Origin: JBAZCI01 sp041671025
GTDB taxonomy: Bacteria; Patescibacteriota; Patescibacteriia; UBA10025
DNA: 64,000 nucleotides
Reading direction: 5' to 3'
Assembly (NCBI GenBank): GCA_041671025.1
Contig: JBAZCI010000002.1
Span: forward strand, 1 to 64,000
A program made the position numbers and the translations under genes. The notes under the pieces were generated by a model. It was not told the origin of the DNA. It did no database searches and saw only the letters and a program-made list of their open reading frames with translations. Positions within the stretch are counted from its first letter, which is position 1, and each line of letters begins with the position of its first letter. Below, in pieces: positions 19,273-27,040 of this stretch.

Positions 19273-19638
19273 TTACTGCTCAAATAGTTCTACCGGAAAT
19301 CCAGCAGGATCTTTGATAACGGCAAATTGCTTTACTGACATTCCCTTTGTTGGCGGTATGATAATCTTAATTTTATCTTTTTTAAGTTCCTGCAAGGTGT
19401 TTTCTAAATTTTTTACTTTGACGCCGAAATGATGTACTTCTACTATTTCAGGAAATAAAATTGTTTTGTTATTTGGGTGTAAAACAAGTTCTATACGGGA
19501 TCCTGTATCATCTTCCATCCAGACGCCAACGAGGTTTTGCTCGGGCTTTTCCCATTTATCAACTTTTCGGAACCCAAGTTTTTCGTAAAAGTTGCATGAC
19601 TGTTCAATATGAACGGCTGGAATTGCAAGATGATACAT
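19273..19638 (-). CDS. VOC (glyoxalase/bleomycin-resistance) family protein
   Basis: A 121-residue vicinal-oxygen-chelate fold protein with two beta-alpha-beta-beta-beta units. The first is HLAIPAVHIEQSCNFYEKLGF; the second is VHHFGVKVKNLENTLQEL followed by AVIKDPAGFPVELFEQ. Metal ligands expected for the family are present (His at 3, Glu of IELVL, His of HHFG, Glu of VELFE). Members include glyoxalases, dioxygenases and antibiotic-binding proteins, so the substrate cannot be given. Base composition is clearly more AT-rich than flanking genes, which suggests recent acquisition. Confidence 0.85.
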   Translation of the reverse strand: MYHLAIPAVHIEQSCNFYEKLGFRKVDKWEKPEQNLVGVWMEDDTGSRIELVLHPNNKTILFPEIVEVHHFGVKVKNLENTLQELKKDKIKIIIPPTKGMSVKQFAVIKDPAGFPVELFEQ

Positions 19639-19701
19639 ATGTATCTCATTTTACCCTTATAAGAGAAAACTAATCGCATCTTTTGGGATACGAGATGCGT
19701 G

Positions 19702-20748
19702 CTACCCCCCAATTCTAAAATAAATGACGTCTCCGTCCTGAACGATATACGTCTTGCCCTCAATGCGGGTCTTACCCTTCTCACGCGCACCCTGTTCGCC
19801 TCCGCACGCAAGCAAATCTTTCCAGTTGGTCACCTCGGCGCGGATAAACCTTTGTTCAAAGTCGCTGTGGATCTTGCCTCCCGCCTGAGGCGCCGTAGAG
19901 CCCCGGGTAACCGTCCACGCGCGCGTTTCATCCGGCCCCGCAGTCAAAAAAGTAACGAGGTCTAATAATTGATACGAGGAGACGATGAGCCGCTCCAAGC
20001 CGGTTTTTTGTAATCCTAAGCTTTGGAGAAATTCATGCGCATCCGCCTCGTTCATTTGAGCAAGCTCCGATTCGATCTTTGCGCTGATGACCAGATACCC
20101 CGGTCGTTCCTGGGTCACCGAGTCTTCGTCAACATTCATGACATAGAGCATCGGCTTCATAGTCAATAAATGCAGATCGGCAATATCTCGCTTCTCTTCG
20201 GGAGTTAACCCCGCCTCAGACAGCACTGCGCCCCCATCAAGTAATTTTTTAACTTTCTCATACACACTCACGAGACGCGTGCTTTCCTTGTCTCCCGATT
20301 TTGCCTTTGGCCTGGTATCGGACAATCGGCGTTCTACCGTCGCCAGATCGGCAAATATGAGCTCAAGAGTGATCGTTTGTTTATCCGCATCGGGATCCAC
20401 CTTTCCGTTGACATGAATGACATTCGTATCTGAAAATCCCCGAACTACCTGGCAGATCGCGTCTACGGAACGGATGTGAGACAAAAATTTATTTCCCAAA
20501 CCCTCGCCTTTGTGCGCCCCGGCGACCAGTCCCGCAATATCAACAAACTCGATGACGACCGGGACCGTCTTTTTTGAATCGTACAGCGCGGTTAATTTCT
20601 GCAGTCGGTCGTCCGGAACGGCAACCGTACCGACATTAGGATCAATCGTACAAAAAGGGAAATTTGACGCGTCAACCTGAAGCTTGGTGAGCGCATTAAA
20701 AAGCGTTGATTTTCCGACATTAGGTAAACCGACAATGCCAATTTGCAT
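19702..20748 (-). CDS. ychF: Ribosome-binding ATPase YchF (Obg-like)
   Basis: A 348-residue P-loop protein of the Obg family that prefers ATP to GTP and associates with ribosomes. G1 is GLPNVGKSTLFNAL at residues 6-19; G3 is DIAGLVAGAHKGEGLGN with the hydrophobic substitution typical of YchF. The NKxD position reads NVDED, consistent with relaxed base specificity. The C-terminal TGS domain contains TAGPDETRAWTVTRG and ends GDVIYFRIGG. The gene appears monocistronic. Confidence 0.96.
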   Translation of the reverse strand: MQIGIVGLPNVGKSTLFNALTKLQVDASNFPFCTIDPNVGTVAVPDDRLQKLTALYDSKKTVPVVIEFVDIAGLVAGAHKGEGLGNKFLSHIRSVDAICQVVRGFSDTNVIHVNGKVDPDADKQTITLELIFADLATVERRLSDTRPKAKSGDKESTRLVSVYEKVKKLLDGGAVLSEAGLTPEEKRDIADLHLLTMKPMLYVMNVDEDSVTQERPGYLVISAKIESELAQMNEADAHEFLQSLGLQKTGLERLIVSSYQLLDLVTFLTAGPDETRAWTVTRGSTAPQAGGKIHSDFEQRFIRAEVTNWKDLLACGGEQGAREKGKTRIEGKTYIVQDGDVIYFRIGG

Positions 20749-20908
20749 ATGGGTTGATTATACCATGCATCACACGATATCAAAGAGAACAACAGCATAT
20801 CACAATGCCCGTACAGTTTCCAATGCTCTCGTGAACGCGCGTTTCTTGCACTTTTCATGAAGGTTTCTTTGGTGTATACTATATGCGTATATTTTTATTA
20901 AAAAAAAT

Positions 20909-21886
20909 ATGTTTGAAAACGTACAACCGCGACAACCACAGGCACCTTCTGCTCCACGCACACAACCGCCAATCCGTCCCGCACAGCAGCCTATTGATCC
21001 GTTAGACCAGGTATCTCCGGTACCTTCCGCCACTCCACAAGCACGCAAAGATTGGGGCCCATGGAAACCAAAAGAGCCGGGAACATCTGCAGACCAGGAA
21101 GAGATCATGAAAACGCTCGGACAGTCGGGAACCCCCGTTCTGCCCCCGATTGGAGCACAGCCGCCATCCTCCGGTAAAAAGAAATTTATCATCATGGGAA
21201 TCATCATCATCTTGGTGGTGGGTGGTCTTGTCGCAGTCGCTGCGGTCGTATTGAAAAATATGAACGCGGAGAACACCAATACGACAAACACAACAAATAC
21301 CGTCAATACAAATACCGCGGCCAATGTGCCAACAAACATTCTGGGCAATGTACTCAACAATCAGGCGGCAAATACGAATACGCTGTTTGGCAACACGAAC
21401 TCCACGATAAACAATGCCATCCTGAATTCGCTCAATAATTCAAATACTAATTCCACAACGAACACCACGACAAATACCGAGGTAAACACAAACACGACCA
21501 ATACGAACACCGCAAACGTTAATGTCGCCGCAGACAGCGATAACGACGGTCTCACGGACCAGGAAGAAGCGATTTACGGGACGGATCGACTTAACCCCGA
21601 CACTGACGGTGACGGATATCTCGACGGCATCGAAGTTCAGGGCGGATTCAATCCTAATGGCACCGGCACGCTGTCAACAACGAACTCAAATGCAAACAGC
21701 AATACGAACACCGGGACAAATGTAAATTCAAATGCAGCGCTTGATAGCGATGGCGACGGACTGACAGACGAACAGGAAGCGCTCTACGGCACGGATAAGA
21801 ATAAAGCCGATACGGACGGTGACGGATATTCAGACGGTGACGAAATCCAGAACGGATTCAATCCAAACGGCGGCGGAAGATATTAA
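20909..21886 (+). CDS. Membrane-anchored surface protein with two calcium-binding type-3 repeats
   Basis: A 325-residue protein. A Pro/Gln-rich cytoplasmic segment of about 90 residues (RQPQAPSAPRTQPPIRPAQQ) precedes one membrane helix (FIIMGIIIILVVGGLVAVA). A long Asn/Thr linker follows, then two modules of the thrombospondin type-3/EF-hand-like kind: DSDNDGLTDQEEAIYGTD with DTDGDGYLDGIE, and DSDGDGLTDEQEALYGTD with DTDGDGYSDGDE. Each has D-x-D-x-D-G loops that bind calcium. A second Asn/Thr linker separates the modules. Such proteins are frequent in Parcubacteria and may mediate surface attachment. A TATACT -10-like box is at 20875-20880. Confidence 0.85.
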   Translation: MFENVQPRQPQAPSAPRTQPPIRPAQQPIDPLDQVSPVPSATPQARKDWGPWKPKEPGTSADQEEIMKTLGQSGTPVLPPIGAQPPSSGKKKFIIMGIIIILVVGGLVAVAAVVLKNMNAENTNTTNTTNTVNTNTAANVPTNILGNVLNNQAANTNTLFGNTNSTINNAILNSLNNSNTNSTTNTTTNTEVNTNTTNTNTANVNVAADSDNDGLTDQEEAIYGTDRLNPDTDGDGYLDGIEVQGGFNPNGTGTLSTTNSNANSNTNTGTNVNSNAALDSDGDGLTDEQEALYGTDKNKADTDGDGYSDGDEIQNGFNPNGGGRY

Positions 21887-21903
21887 TTGTTTCACCTTTT
21901 GAT

Positions 21904-21930
21904 AAACGTCTGCCTACGGCAGACGTTTTT
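21904..21930 (+). terminator. Intrinsic terminator after the type-3-repeat protein
   Basis: AAACGTCTGCC-TAC-GGCAGACGTTTTT: an 11-bp stem with a 3-base loop and five T. Confidence 0.9.
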
Positions 21931-21948
21931 GTTATTAGGAATATTCCC

Positions 21949-22123
21949 GCACCCTAGAAAGGGTGCTCTCATAATACAGCACAGGCGCAGCGGCCTGCGC
22001 TAGGTGGATGTTAATGATATAGAGTAGCCCGCTGAGGCTGCGGTGTTATTACATTCAACTAAGAGCACCATTCCCGCCTGCCTCGCCCGGAGCGAAGCAA
22101 TGGCGGGCGGGTCTAGGGTGCGG
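21949..22123. repeat. Composite nested palindromic repeat
   Basis: It starts with GCACCCTAG-aaa-GGGTGCTCT and ends with AGAGCACC...CTAGGGTGC, so the outer ends are inverted copies of each other (GCACCCTAG/CTAGGGTGC and GGTGCTCT/AGAGCACC). Between them are GCGCAG-cggc-CTGCGC and a CCCGCCTGCC/GGCGGGCGGG stem. It fills most of the 246-base gap between two convergent genes. Confidence 0.65.
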
Positions 22124-22132
22124 ACCACGATA

Positions 22133-22666
22133 TTACGCAAACTTCACCGTCCCCCATGCCCGCAGTGCCTTGCGGATATGCTGAAAGGCGATGCGCGTCG
22201 GCGGACGATGCAAAGGAAACCACTTTGCCGCTGTAATATCATCAGCGGGCTTGAAGCGTCCTTTTTTGAGCTCAACTAAATAATAGACATTAAACACCTT
22301 TGCCGTAGGACCGATGTTTGAGTAGTAGATGTCAGGAAAAATGCCCAGCAATTTTTGTCGAGCAACGCCCACTCCCAATTCTTCGCGAAGTTCCCTTTTC
22401 ATACCAGATTCCGGATCTTCGTCCTCCTCCACAAACCCGCCGGGCACATCCCACCATCCTTTTTGTGGATCTACGGCCCGCTTCACAAGCAACACCTTCC
22501 CTTCACGTATAATAAGCGCTGAAGCCGCTGGCTTTGCATTTTGATAAAAAACGAAGCCGCATGCGGTGCACCATAGCCGGGCACGGCCTCCGATTTTTTT
22601 CGTCGTAAACCGGCTGCCGCATAACGGGCAGAAGGTAAATTGTGTTAAGCGTTTTGAATTTGGCAT
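22133..22666 (-). CDS. NUDIX hydrolase with N-terminal zinc ribbon
   Basis: A 177-residue protein. A zinc ribbon (FCPLCGSRF...LWCTACGFVFYQN) precedes the NUDIX fold. The NUDIX box GGFVEEDEDPESGMKRELREELG matches G-x5-E-x7-REUxEExG; the segment GWWDVPGGF leads into it. Ribbon plus NUDIX resembles NudC-type NAD(H) pyrophosphatases, but the QPWPFPxS motif of NudC is absent, so the substrate may be another nucleoside diphosphate derivative. The start overlaps the folD stop by 22 bases, placing it third in glyA-folD-nudix. Confidence 0.88.
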   Translation of the reverse strand: MPNSKRLTQFTFCPLCGSRFTTKKIGGRARLWCTACGFVFYQNAKPAASALIIREGKVLLVKRAVDPQKGWWDVPGGFVEEDEDPESGMKRELREELGVGVARQKLLGIFPDIYYSNIGPTAKVFNVYYLVELKKGRFKPADDITAAKWFPLHRPPTRIAFQHIRKALRAWGTVKFA

Positions 22667-23481
22667 GCGCGTACTGTGTTATCGAGTAACATGGCGACGG
22701 TCATGGGACCGACTCCTCCAGGCACGGGCGTCACCCATCCCGAACGGGCCGCTACCGATGCCGCATCGACATCTCCGTGGACACGTCCATCATCTCCACG
22801 GGTAAATCCCACGTCGATAAGAACGACTCCGTCTTTTAGCTCATTTCCTGTGATAAATCCCGGTTTGCCTACCGCAACGATAACCAAATCAGCGACGGCG
22901 AGAATGCGTACCTTGTCTGTAAACGGCGGCAGGGAAAAATCAACGGTCATTCCCCGCTGGTGTAAAACAGCGGCAAGCGGCTGAACAAATGTTTTACTGT
23001 TCACGATGAGAGCGGCTTTTTTACCTGCGAATTCGAACCGGCTCGATTCAACTAAATGCATAATACTGCGAATCAAACTGGGCATCAACTGCGCACGACC
23101 TTCCTCGACCAGACGAACATTATCCGGATGAAAACCGTCCACGTCCTTTTCAGGGGCAATCGATGCGATAATATCATCAGTAGGTAAACCAGCAGGAAGC
23201 GGAAGCTGGACGACAATGCCGTGAATATCTTCCCGTTCATTCAGCGAATGAATATGCTCGATTACTTCACGGGCAGAAACGTTCGCCGGGAATATTTTCT
23301 TTTCAAAATGGATGCCGACTTCACCGGCGGTCTGCTCTTTTAAACGAACATACGTATGCGACGCAGGATCATCGCCCGCCAGGACAATAGCTAATCCGGG
23401 AATACGAAACATGTTCGAAACCTTTTCTTTCATTCCGACCATAAGCTCGCGAGCGAGCGTTTTGCCATTGAGCGCATTCAT
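22645..23481 (-). CDS. folD: Bifunctional methylenetetrahydrofolate dehydrogenase/cyclohydrolase
   Basis: FolD turns 5,10-methylene-THF into 10-formyl-THF, the formyl donor for initiator tRNA and purines. The 278-residue frame shows the catalytic Tyr/Lys region ASHTYVRLKEQTAGEVGI, the substrate loop VQLPLPAGL, and the GlyA-shared folate-site block PEKDVDGFHPDN. The dinucleotide region is unusual: the common GRSxIVGxP reads AALIVNSKTFVQPLA. The end VTPVPGGVGPMTVAMLL is canonical. It overlaps the glyA stop by 4 bases. Confidence 0.94.
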   Translation of the reverse strand: MNALNGKTLARELMVGMKEKVSNMFRIPGLAIVLAGDDPASHTYVRLKEQTAGEVGIHFEKKIFPANVSAREVIEHIHSLNEREDIHGIVVQLPLPAGLPTDDIIASIAPEKDVDGFHPDNVRLVEEGRAQLMPSLIRSIMHLVESSRFEFAGKKAALIVNSKTFVQPLAAVLHQRGMTVDFSLPPFTDKVRILAVADLVIVAVGKPGFITGNELKDGVVLIDVGFTRGDDGRVHGDVDAASVAARSGWVTPVPGGVGPMTVAMLLDNTVRACQIQNA

Positions 23482-24767
23482 AGCTCCGGATAGAGCGGGT
23501 GCGCCTGGGTCAATTCACGGATCTTCTCCCGAACTTCCCGGTGAAAGTCGGCGTTATCCGGTGATTTCAACGTGTCGGCAATCAGCTTCCCTATCACTCG
23601 CATTTCGGCCGGAGTAAACCCGCGGGTGGTCAATGCCGGCGTCCCCAGTCGGATACCCGACGGATCAAGCGGCTTACGTGAATCAAACGGGATCAAATTT
23701 TTATTTACGGTTATCCCTACGCTGTCGAGCAGGGCTTCAGCCTGCTTGCCGACAATGTTGAGATCGGTCAAATCGGCAAGCACCAAATGATTATCCGTGC
23801 CGTTCGTGATGAGCTTGATGCCATGCTCCATCATCGATTCCGCAAGCGCAGCCGCATTCGTCTGAATAGCTTTACCGTATTCGATGAACGCGGGTTGTGC
23901 GGCCTCCCCGAGACTTACCGCAATGGCGGCGGTCTGATGGTTGTGCGGCCCGCCCTGGAGCCCGGGAATAATCGCGCTGTCGATGCGGTCTCCGAGGTCT
24001 TTTTTGGATTCAGGGTGCTGTACGTCCTTGAGTCGATCTGCCCGTTTGGGGGCCAAAATCATGGCTCCACGAGGCCCCCGGAGCGTTTTGTGTGTCGTTG
24101 TCATGATGACATCTGCATGCGGCACAGGTGACGGATGCACGCCCGCGATGACCAACCCAGTAATATGCGACATGTCTACAAGGAGATACGCCCCAACTTC
24201 GTCTGCAATGTCCCGAAATTTTTTGAAATCAATCAGCCGCGGATATGCCGTCGCTCCTGCGATAATCATCTTGGGCTTTTCAGTCAGCGCAATTGCGCGG
24301 ATGGCATCATAATCGAGACGATGCGTCTGCATGTCGACGCCATACGATACGGCGCGAAAAAAAATCCCGGAAAAATTTAATTTATACCCGTGTGTCAAAT
24401 GCCCGCCCTGGGCGAGATCCATGCCGAGCACCGTATCACCGGGCTTCAACAACGCAAAATAAACGGCTTGATTTGCCGGCGAACCTGAATAGGGCTGGAC
24501 ATTGGCGAATTCCACATCGAATAATTTCTTTGCCCGATCGCGGGCAAGATTTTCGATATCATCAATATGCTCGTTGCCGCCGTAGTATCGACGTCCGGGG
24601 TAGCCTTCCGAATATTTATTCGTCAGCACGGACCCCATCGCTTCCATCACGGCAAGGCTCGTAAAGTTCTCCGACGGAATCATTTCAAGAACATTCCGCT
24701 GGCGTTCAAGTTCGCTACGGACCATCTTAAACAATTCAGGATCCTGGCGTTCGATAGTGTGTGTCAT
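23478..24767 (-). CDS. glyA: Serine hydroxymethyltransferase
   Basis: PLP enzyme that moves the serine hydroxymethyl group to THF, giving glycine and methylene-THF for FolD. The 429 residues match the family length. Conserved blocks: MIPSENFTSLAVMEAMGS, NKYSEGYPGRRYYGGNEHID, LAQGGHLTHGYKLNFSG and the PLP lysine in TTTHKTLRGPRGAM. The tail includes PDNADFHREVREKIRELTQ. First gene of glyA-folD-nudix; the stop overlaps folD as ATGA. Confidence 0.97.
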   Translation of the reverse strand: MTHTIERQDPELFKMVRSELERQRNVLEMIPSENFTSLAVMEAMGSVLTNKYSEGYPGRRYYGGNEHIDDIENLARDRAKKLFDVEFANVQPYSGSPANQAVYFALLKPGDTVLGMDLAQGGHLTHGYKLNFSGIFFRAVSYGVDMQTHRLDYDAIRAIALTEKPKMIIAGATAYPRLIDFKKFRDIADEVGAYLLVDMSHITGLVIAGVHPSPVPHADVIMTTTHKTLRGPRGAMILAPKRADRLKDVQHPESKKDLGDRIDSAIIPGLQGGPHNHQTAAIAVSLGEAAQPAFIEYGKAIQTNAAALAESMMEHGIKLITNGTDNHLVLADLTDLNIVGKQAEALLDSVGITVNKNLIPFDSRKPLDPSGIRLGTPALTTRGFTPAEMRVIGKLIADTLKSPDNADFHREVREKIRELTQAHPLYPEL

Positions 24768-24872
24768 AGGTGTATTGTAGGATAAAAAGTGAGGTTACGC
24801 AAAAATAAAAACAAACGCAACATCGCGATACTCGCGTGATGCCGTATACAAATTGTGTTCAGTTACACCATG

Positions 24873-25256
24873 TTATATTCCTTCAGCAAGACACTCGTCA
24901 ATAATCGGCTTGATGTTCGGCGCAATGTCAGCCGGGAGATGGTGGATATCAAGCCATGCCCACTCGCGAATATCGGCGGCCGGCTTCACCTCGCCGATAC
25001 GTTTTGCCAGGAAATGGATCAGCACGACAACATCGTCGCCCTTCTTGGTCAGCAGAGTGCTCAACGGTTTGATAATTTCAATATCGATATTCATTTCTTC
25101 CTTCGCTTCCCGTTTCGCATGTGCGCGCACATCCAGCTCAGCAAAATCATCGACCTTACCGCCCGGGAATTTCCAAAAATCCGTATCCCCGTGTTTATTC
25201 ACGAGCACCTTGTTATCTTCAATAATAACCGGCCCTGCGGCAATAATGATATTCAT
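24873..25256 (-). CDS. NUDIX hydrolase (MutT-like)
   Basis: A 127-residue single-domain NUDIX protein. The box reads GGKVDDFAELDVRAHAKREA followed by KEEMNI, so the REUxEE core is present with a slightly longer loop. FWKFPGG precedes it, as in MutT/ADP-ribose-type enzymes. Substrate not predictable. It lies about 100 bases upstream, in transcription direction, of glyA but with no overlap. Confidence 0.85.
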   Translation of the reverse strand: MNIIIAAGPVIIEDNKVLVNKHGDTDFWKFPGGKVDDFAELDVRAHAKREAKEEMNIDIEIIKPLSTLLTKKGDDVVVLIHFLAKRIGEVKPAADIREWAWLDIHHLPADIAPNIKPIIDECLAEGI

Positions 25257-25348
25257 AGTATGTACTGTATCGTAGCGAAATGGCGGGGAGTGTCAAATAC
25301 AATGTGTTTTCGCGGCATGGGAAAGGTGTATTTTCCGTAATAATCACA

Positions 25349-25370
25349 GCGCAGGCTTCCACGCCTGCGC
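25349..25370. repeat. Palindrome GCGCAGGC/GCCTGCGC
   Basis: A perfect 8-bp inverted repeat with a 6-base loop (TTCCAC). A related but shorter palindrome, GCGCAG/CTGCGC, is inside the 21949-22123 composite. Confidence 0.7.
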
Positions 25371-25388
25371 TCGCTGATATTATGTCAC

Positions 25389-25410
25389 GCGCACCCACGG
25401 CGGGGTGCGC
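25389..25410. repeat. Palindromic repeat, GCGCACCC/GGGTGCGC family, copy 2
   Basis: GCGCACCC and GGGTGCGC arms, followed by TTGG exactly as in the copy at 13330-13351. Confidence 0.75.
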
Positions 25411-25448
25411 TTGGAGGTATTAATTTGACCTATCCTTTCATTTTTTCT

Positions 25449-25542
25449 TGTCACCCTGAATTCATTTCAGGGTCTCATTACCTATTTTTTGCTCATACTC
25501 CCATAACGGATAATGAGATTCCGAAACAAGTTCGGAATGACA
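25449..25542. repeat. Long imperfect palindrome TGTCACCCTGAATTC...GGAATGACA
   Basis: The left arm contains CCCTGAA-ttcatt-TCAGGG and TCATTA; the right arm contains TAATGA and TTCCGAAACAAGTTCGGAA. TCATTA/TAATGA join the two arms into one cruciform-like element of about 94 bases. With the two palindromes before it, this fills the 429-base gap 25257-25685 up to the promoter at 25562. Confidence 0.7.
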
Positions 25543-25561
25543 CATGTGTAAGCGTACCCCA

Positions 25562-25589
25562 TTGACACCCAGGTAAAAACTGCTAAGAT
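25562..25589 (+). promoter_or_regulatory. Promoter of the beta-grasp/acidic-tail protein
   Basis: TTGACA at 25562-25567, 16-base spacer, TAAGAT at 25584-25589. The 5' leader carries a perfect CTGCTAAC-acggta-GTTAGCAG hairpin at 25629-25650 before the ribosome site. Confidence 0.7.
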
Positions 25590-25685
25590 ACGGGAAACTT
25601 CATTTCTCTGAAATTGTACATAATAACCCTGCTAACACGGTAGTTAGCAGATATACACAAACCACTTATTAAAGGAGTACAGATC

Positions 25686-26318
25686 ATGCTGAAGATCAAA
25701 GTTATTCGCGTTGAAATGGGAAAAATGGTTAGTCCCGCCGTCATGGTCGAGGTTGAAGAAAAAAAGTCGTACACCGACGTGATGGAAACTGCCGGCATCG
25801 TATTTGATGCAAACACCATGTCCCTCCTATTTGCCCACCCGGATGACAGCGAGTTGAATTTTGTCGGAGCAGACTGTGAAGCCGAGGATGGTGAAACAAT
25901 TTGTATATACGACAAAGCTCTTTTCACCCCCGCCGCTCCGGCCGACGAGAAAGTCGAAGCTGCTCCGACCGATGTTGGCGCTGGCACGGTGGCAGAAGCT
26001 GCTCCGGCAGATGCCGCAGTAGTCGCCGCCGACCAGGACGAAGCCTCTGTTGCTGAAGATGCCGGTGCAGTCACGGACCCCCCGACCGACGAAGTTGTCG
26101 CCAAAGCCGACGAGGCAGTAGCCGATGACACTGCCGCAGCTGCCACTCTGGCAAACGACAACGCTGTCGCTACTCCGACCGACGAAGTTGCCGCCAAAGC
26201 CGATGACACAAGCGAAGCTGCTACACCGTCCAACGAAGTTGCTGGCGATGGCAACAGACCGACCGGGGACGCGACTGAGGAACAGTCGGATATCTCAGTA
26301 GGACACGAGAAGGTCTAA
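25686..26318 (+). CDS. Small-domain protein with long acidic Ala/Asp/Glu-rich tail
   Basis: A 210-residue protein starting at ATG 25686 behind GGAG. Residues 1-80 form a compact alpha/beta region (MLKIKVIRVEMGKMV, YTDVMETAGIVFDAN, GETICIYDKALF) whose strand pattern resembles small beta-grasp domains, without the C-terminal Gly-Gly of MoaD/ThiS. The other 130 residues are low-complexity and very acidic, with repeated PTDEV-x-AKAD units encoded by near-identical DNA, so the tail probably grows by slippage. Promoter, ribosome site and strong terminator mark it as an isolated, well-expressed gene. No function can be assigned. Confidence 0.75.
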   Translation: MLKIKVIRVEMGKMVSPAVMVEVEEKKSYTDVMETAGIVFDANTMSLLFAHPDDSELNFVGADCEAEDGETICIYDKALFTPAAPADEKVEAAPTDVGAGTVAEAAPADAAVVAADQDEASVAEDAGAVTDPPTDEVVAKADEAVADDTAAAATLANDNAVATPTDEVAAKADDTSEAATPSNEVAGDGNRPTGDATEEQSDISVGHEKV

Positions 26319-26346
26319 CTCCCGCCCCCGTTTACCCGGCGCTCAT

Positions 26347-26379
26347 GGTGCATGAATTCGTTCATGCACCGTTTTTTTT
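26347..26379 (+). terminator. Strong intrinsic terminator
   Basis: GGTGCATGAA-TTCG-TTCATGCACC followed by G and eight T: a 10-bp stem with a stable TTCG tetraloop. Confidence 0.93.
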
Positions 26380-26404
26380 GAATTGGCAAAAAGTGCCCCC
26401 GACG

Positions 26405-26432
26405 TTGACAATCCAAAAAAGTATGTTAAGAT
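26405..26432 (+). promoter_or_regulatory. Promoter of the 159-residue membrane protein
   Basis: TTGACA 26405-26410, 16-base spacer, TAAGAT 26427-26432: the same boxes and spacing as the promoter at 25562-25589. Confidence 0.7.
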
Positions 26433-26494
26433 GACGGACCGTTTCAAAAATCGAACTACTTAAAAACAGTAACATACATGTAAGGAGGCTGTTC

Positions 26495-26974
26495 ATGCCT
26501 AAACGTTTTTATGACCGTGGTCATTACTTCGAGGAAACGATTGATAAGATCATGGCAAGCGTTTTTATTTGCCTGTGCATCATCACCGGCTGGATGTACC
26601 TTTCCACCACCTACACCCTGACGTGGTACGAAGGATTACTACCCGAGCTTGGACTCCTGACGGTGTTAACACTCAAGGGCATGGTGATCATTCTCCAGTG
26701 GCTTGAACAACGCCTTGTTCCGAACTTCATCAGAGAGAGATTTTCCTGGAGAATTCGAACAAGCGCGCGCTTCGACAAATCTGGAAAGGTTGTTTCCTCA
26801 ACATCCTATGTTCTCGACACACCTGCCTGGTGGACCCCGGTATTGAGCGACCTGACATATGCTCTCGTTCCTTTTAAAACGATTCTTGGAAGAAAGACGA
26901 CCAGCCGTCATCTCATCGGATACTGGAAGTCAGGTTACCAGCCGGGACCTCTCGAACGGTTGTTCAAATTATAA
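26495..26974 (+). CDS. Two-helix membrane protein, unknown function
   Basis: A 159-residue protein behind AAGGAGG (9 bases before ATG). The N-terminus is cytoplasmic and charged (MPKRFYDRGHYFEETID). Two membrane helices follow (ASVFICLCIITGWMYLS and LGLLTVLTLKGMVIILQW). The C-terminal 85 residues are basic and aromatic (WRIRTSARFDKSG, WWTPVLSDLTYALV) and end in the cytoplasm. No family recognised. It is monocistronic with its own promoter and terminator, like the preceding gene. Confidence 0.75.
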   Translation: MPKRFYDRGHYFEETIDKIMASVFICLCIITGWMYLSTTYTLTWYEGLLPELGLLTVLTLKGMVIILQWLEQRLVPNFIRERFSWRIRTSARFDKSGKVVSSTSYVLDTPAWWTPVLSDLTYALVPFKTILGRKTTSRHLIGYWKSGYQPGPLERLFKL

Positions 26975-26981
26975 TATTCAT

Positions 26982-27012
26982 GAGGTTGTTAGCGGGAACA
27001 ACCTCTTTTTTT
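26982..27012 (+). terminator. Intrinsic terminator after the 159-residue membrane protein
   Basis: GAGGTTGTT-agcggg-AACAACCTC then seven T: a 9-bp stem. Confidence 0.92.
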
Positions 27013-27015
27013 GTA

Positions 27016-27040
27016 TAAAAAAAGGATCTCCATAGATCCT
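27016..27040 (-). terminator. Intrinsic terminator of the split secreted-protein gene
   Basis: Minus-strand AGGATCT-atgg-AGATCCT followed by T7; it begins at the stop codon of the 27040-27477 frame. Confidence 0.85.
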
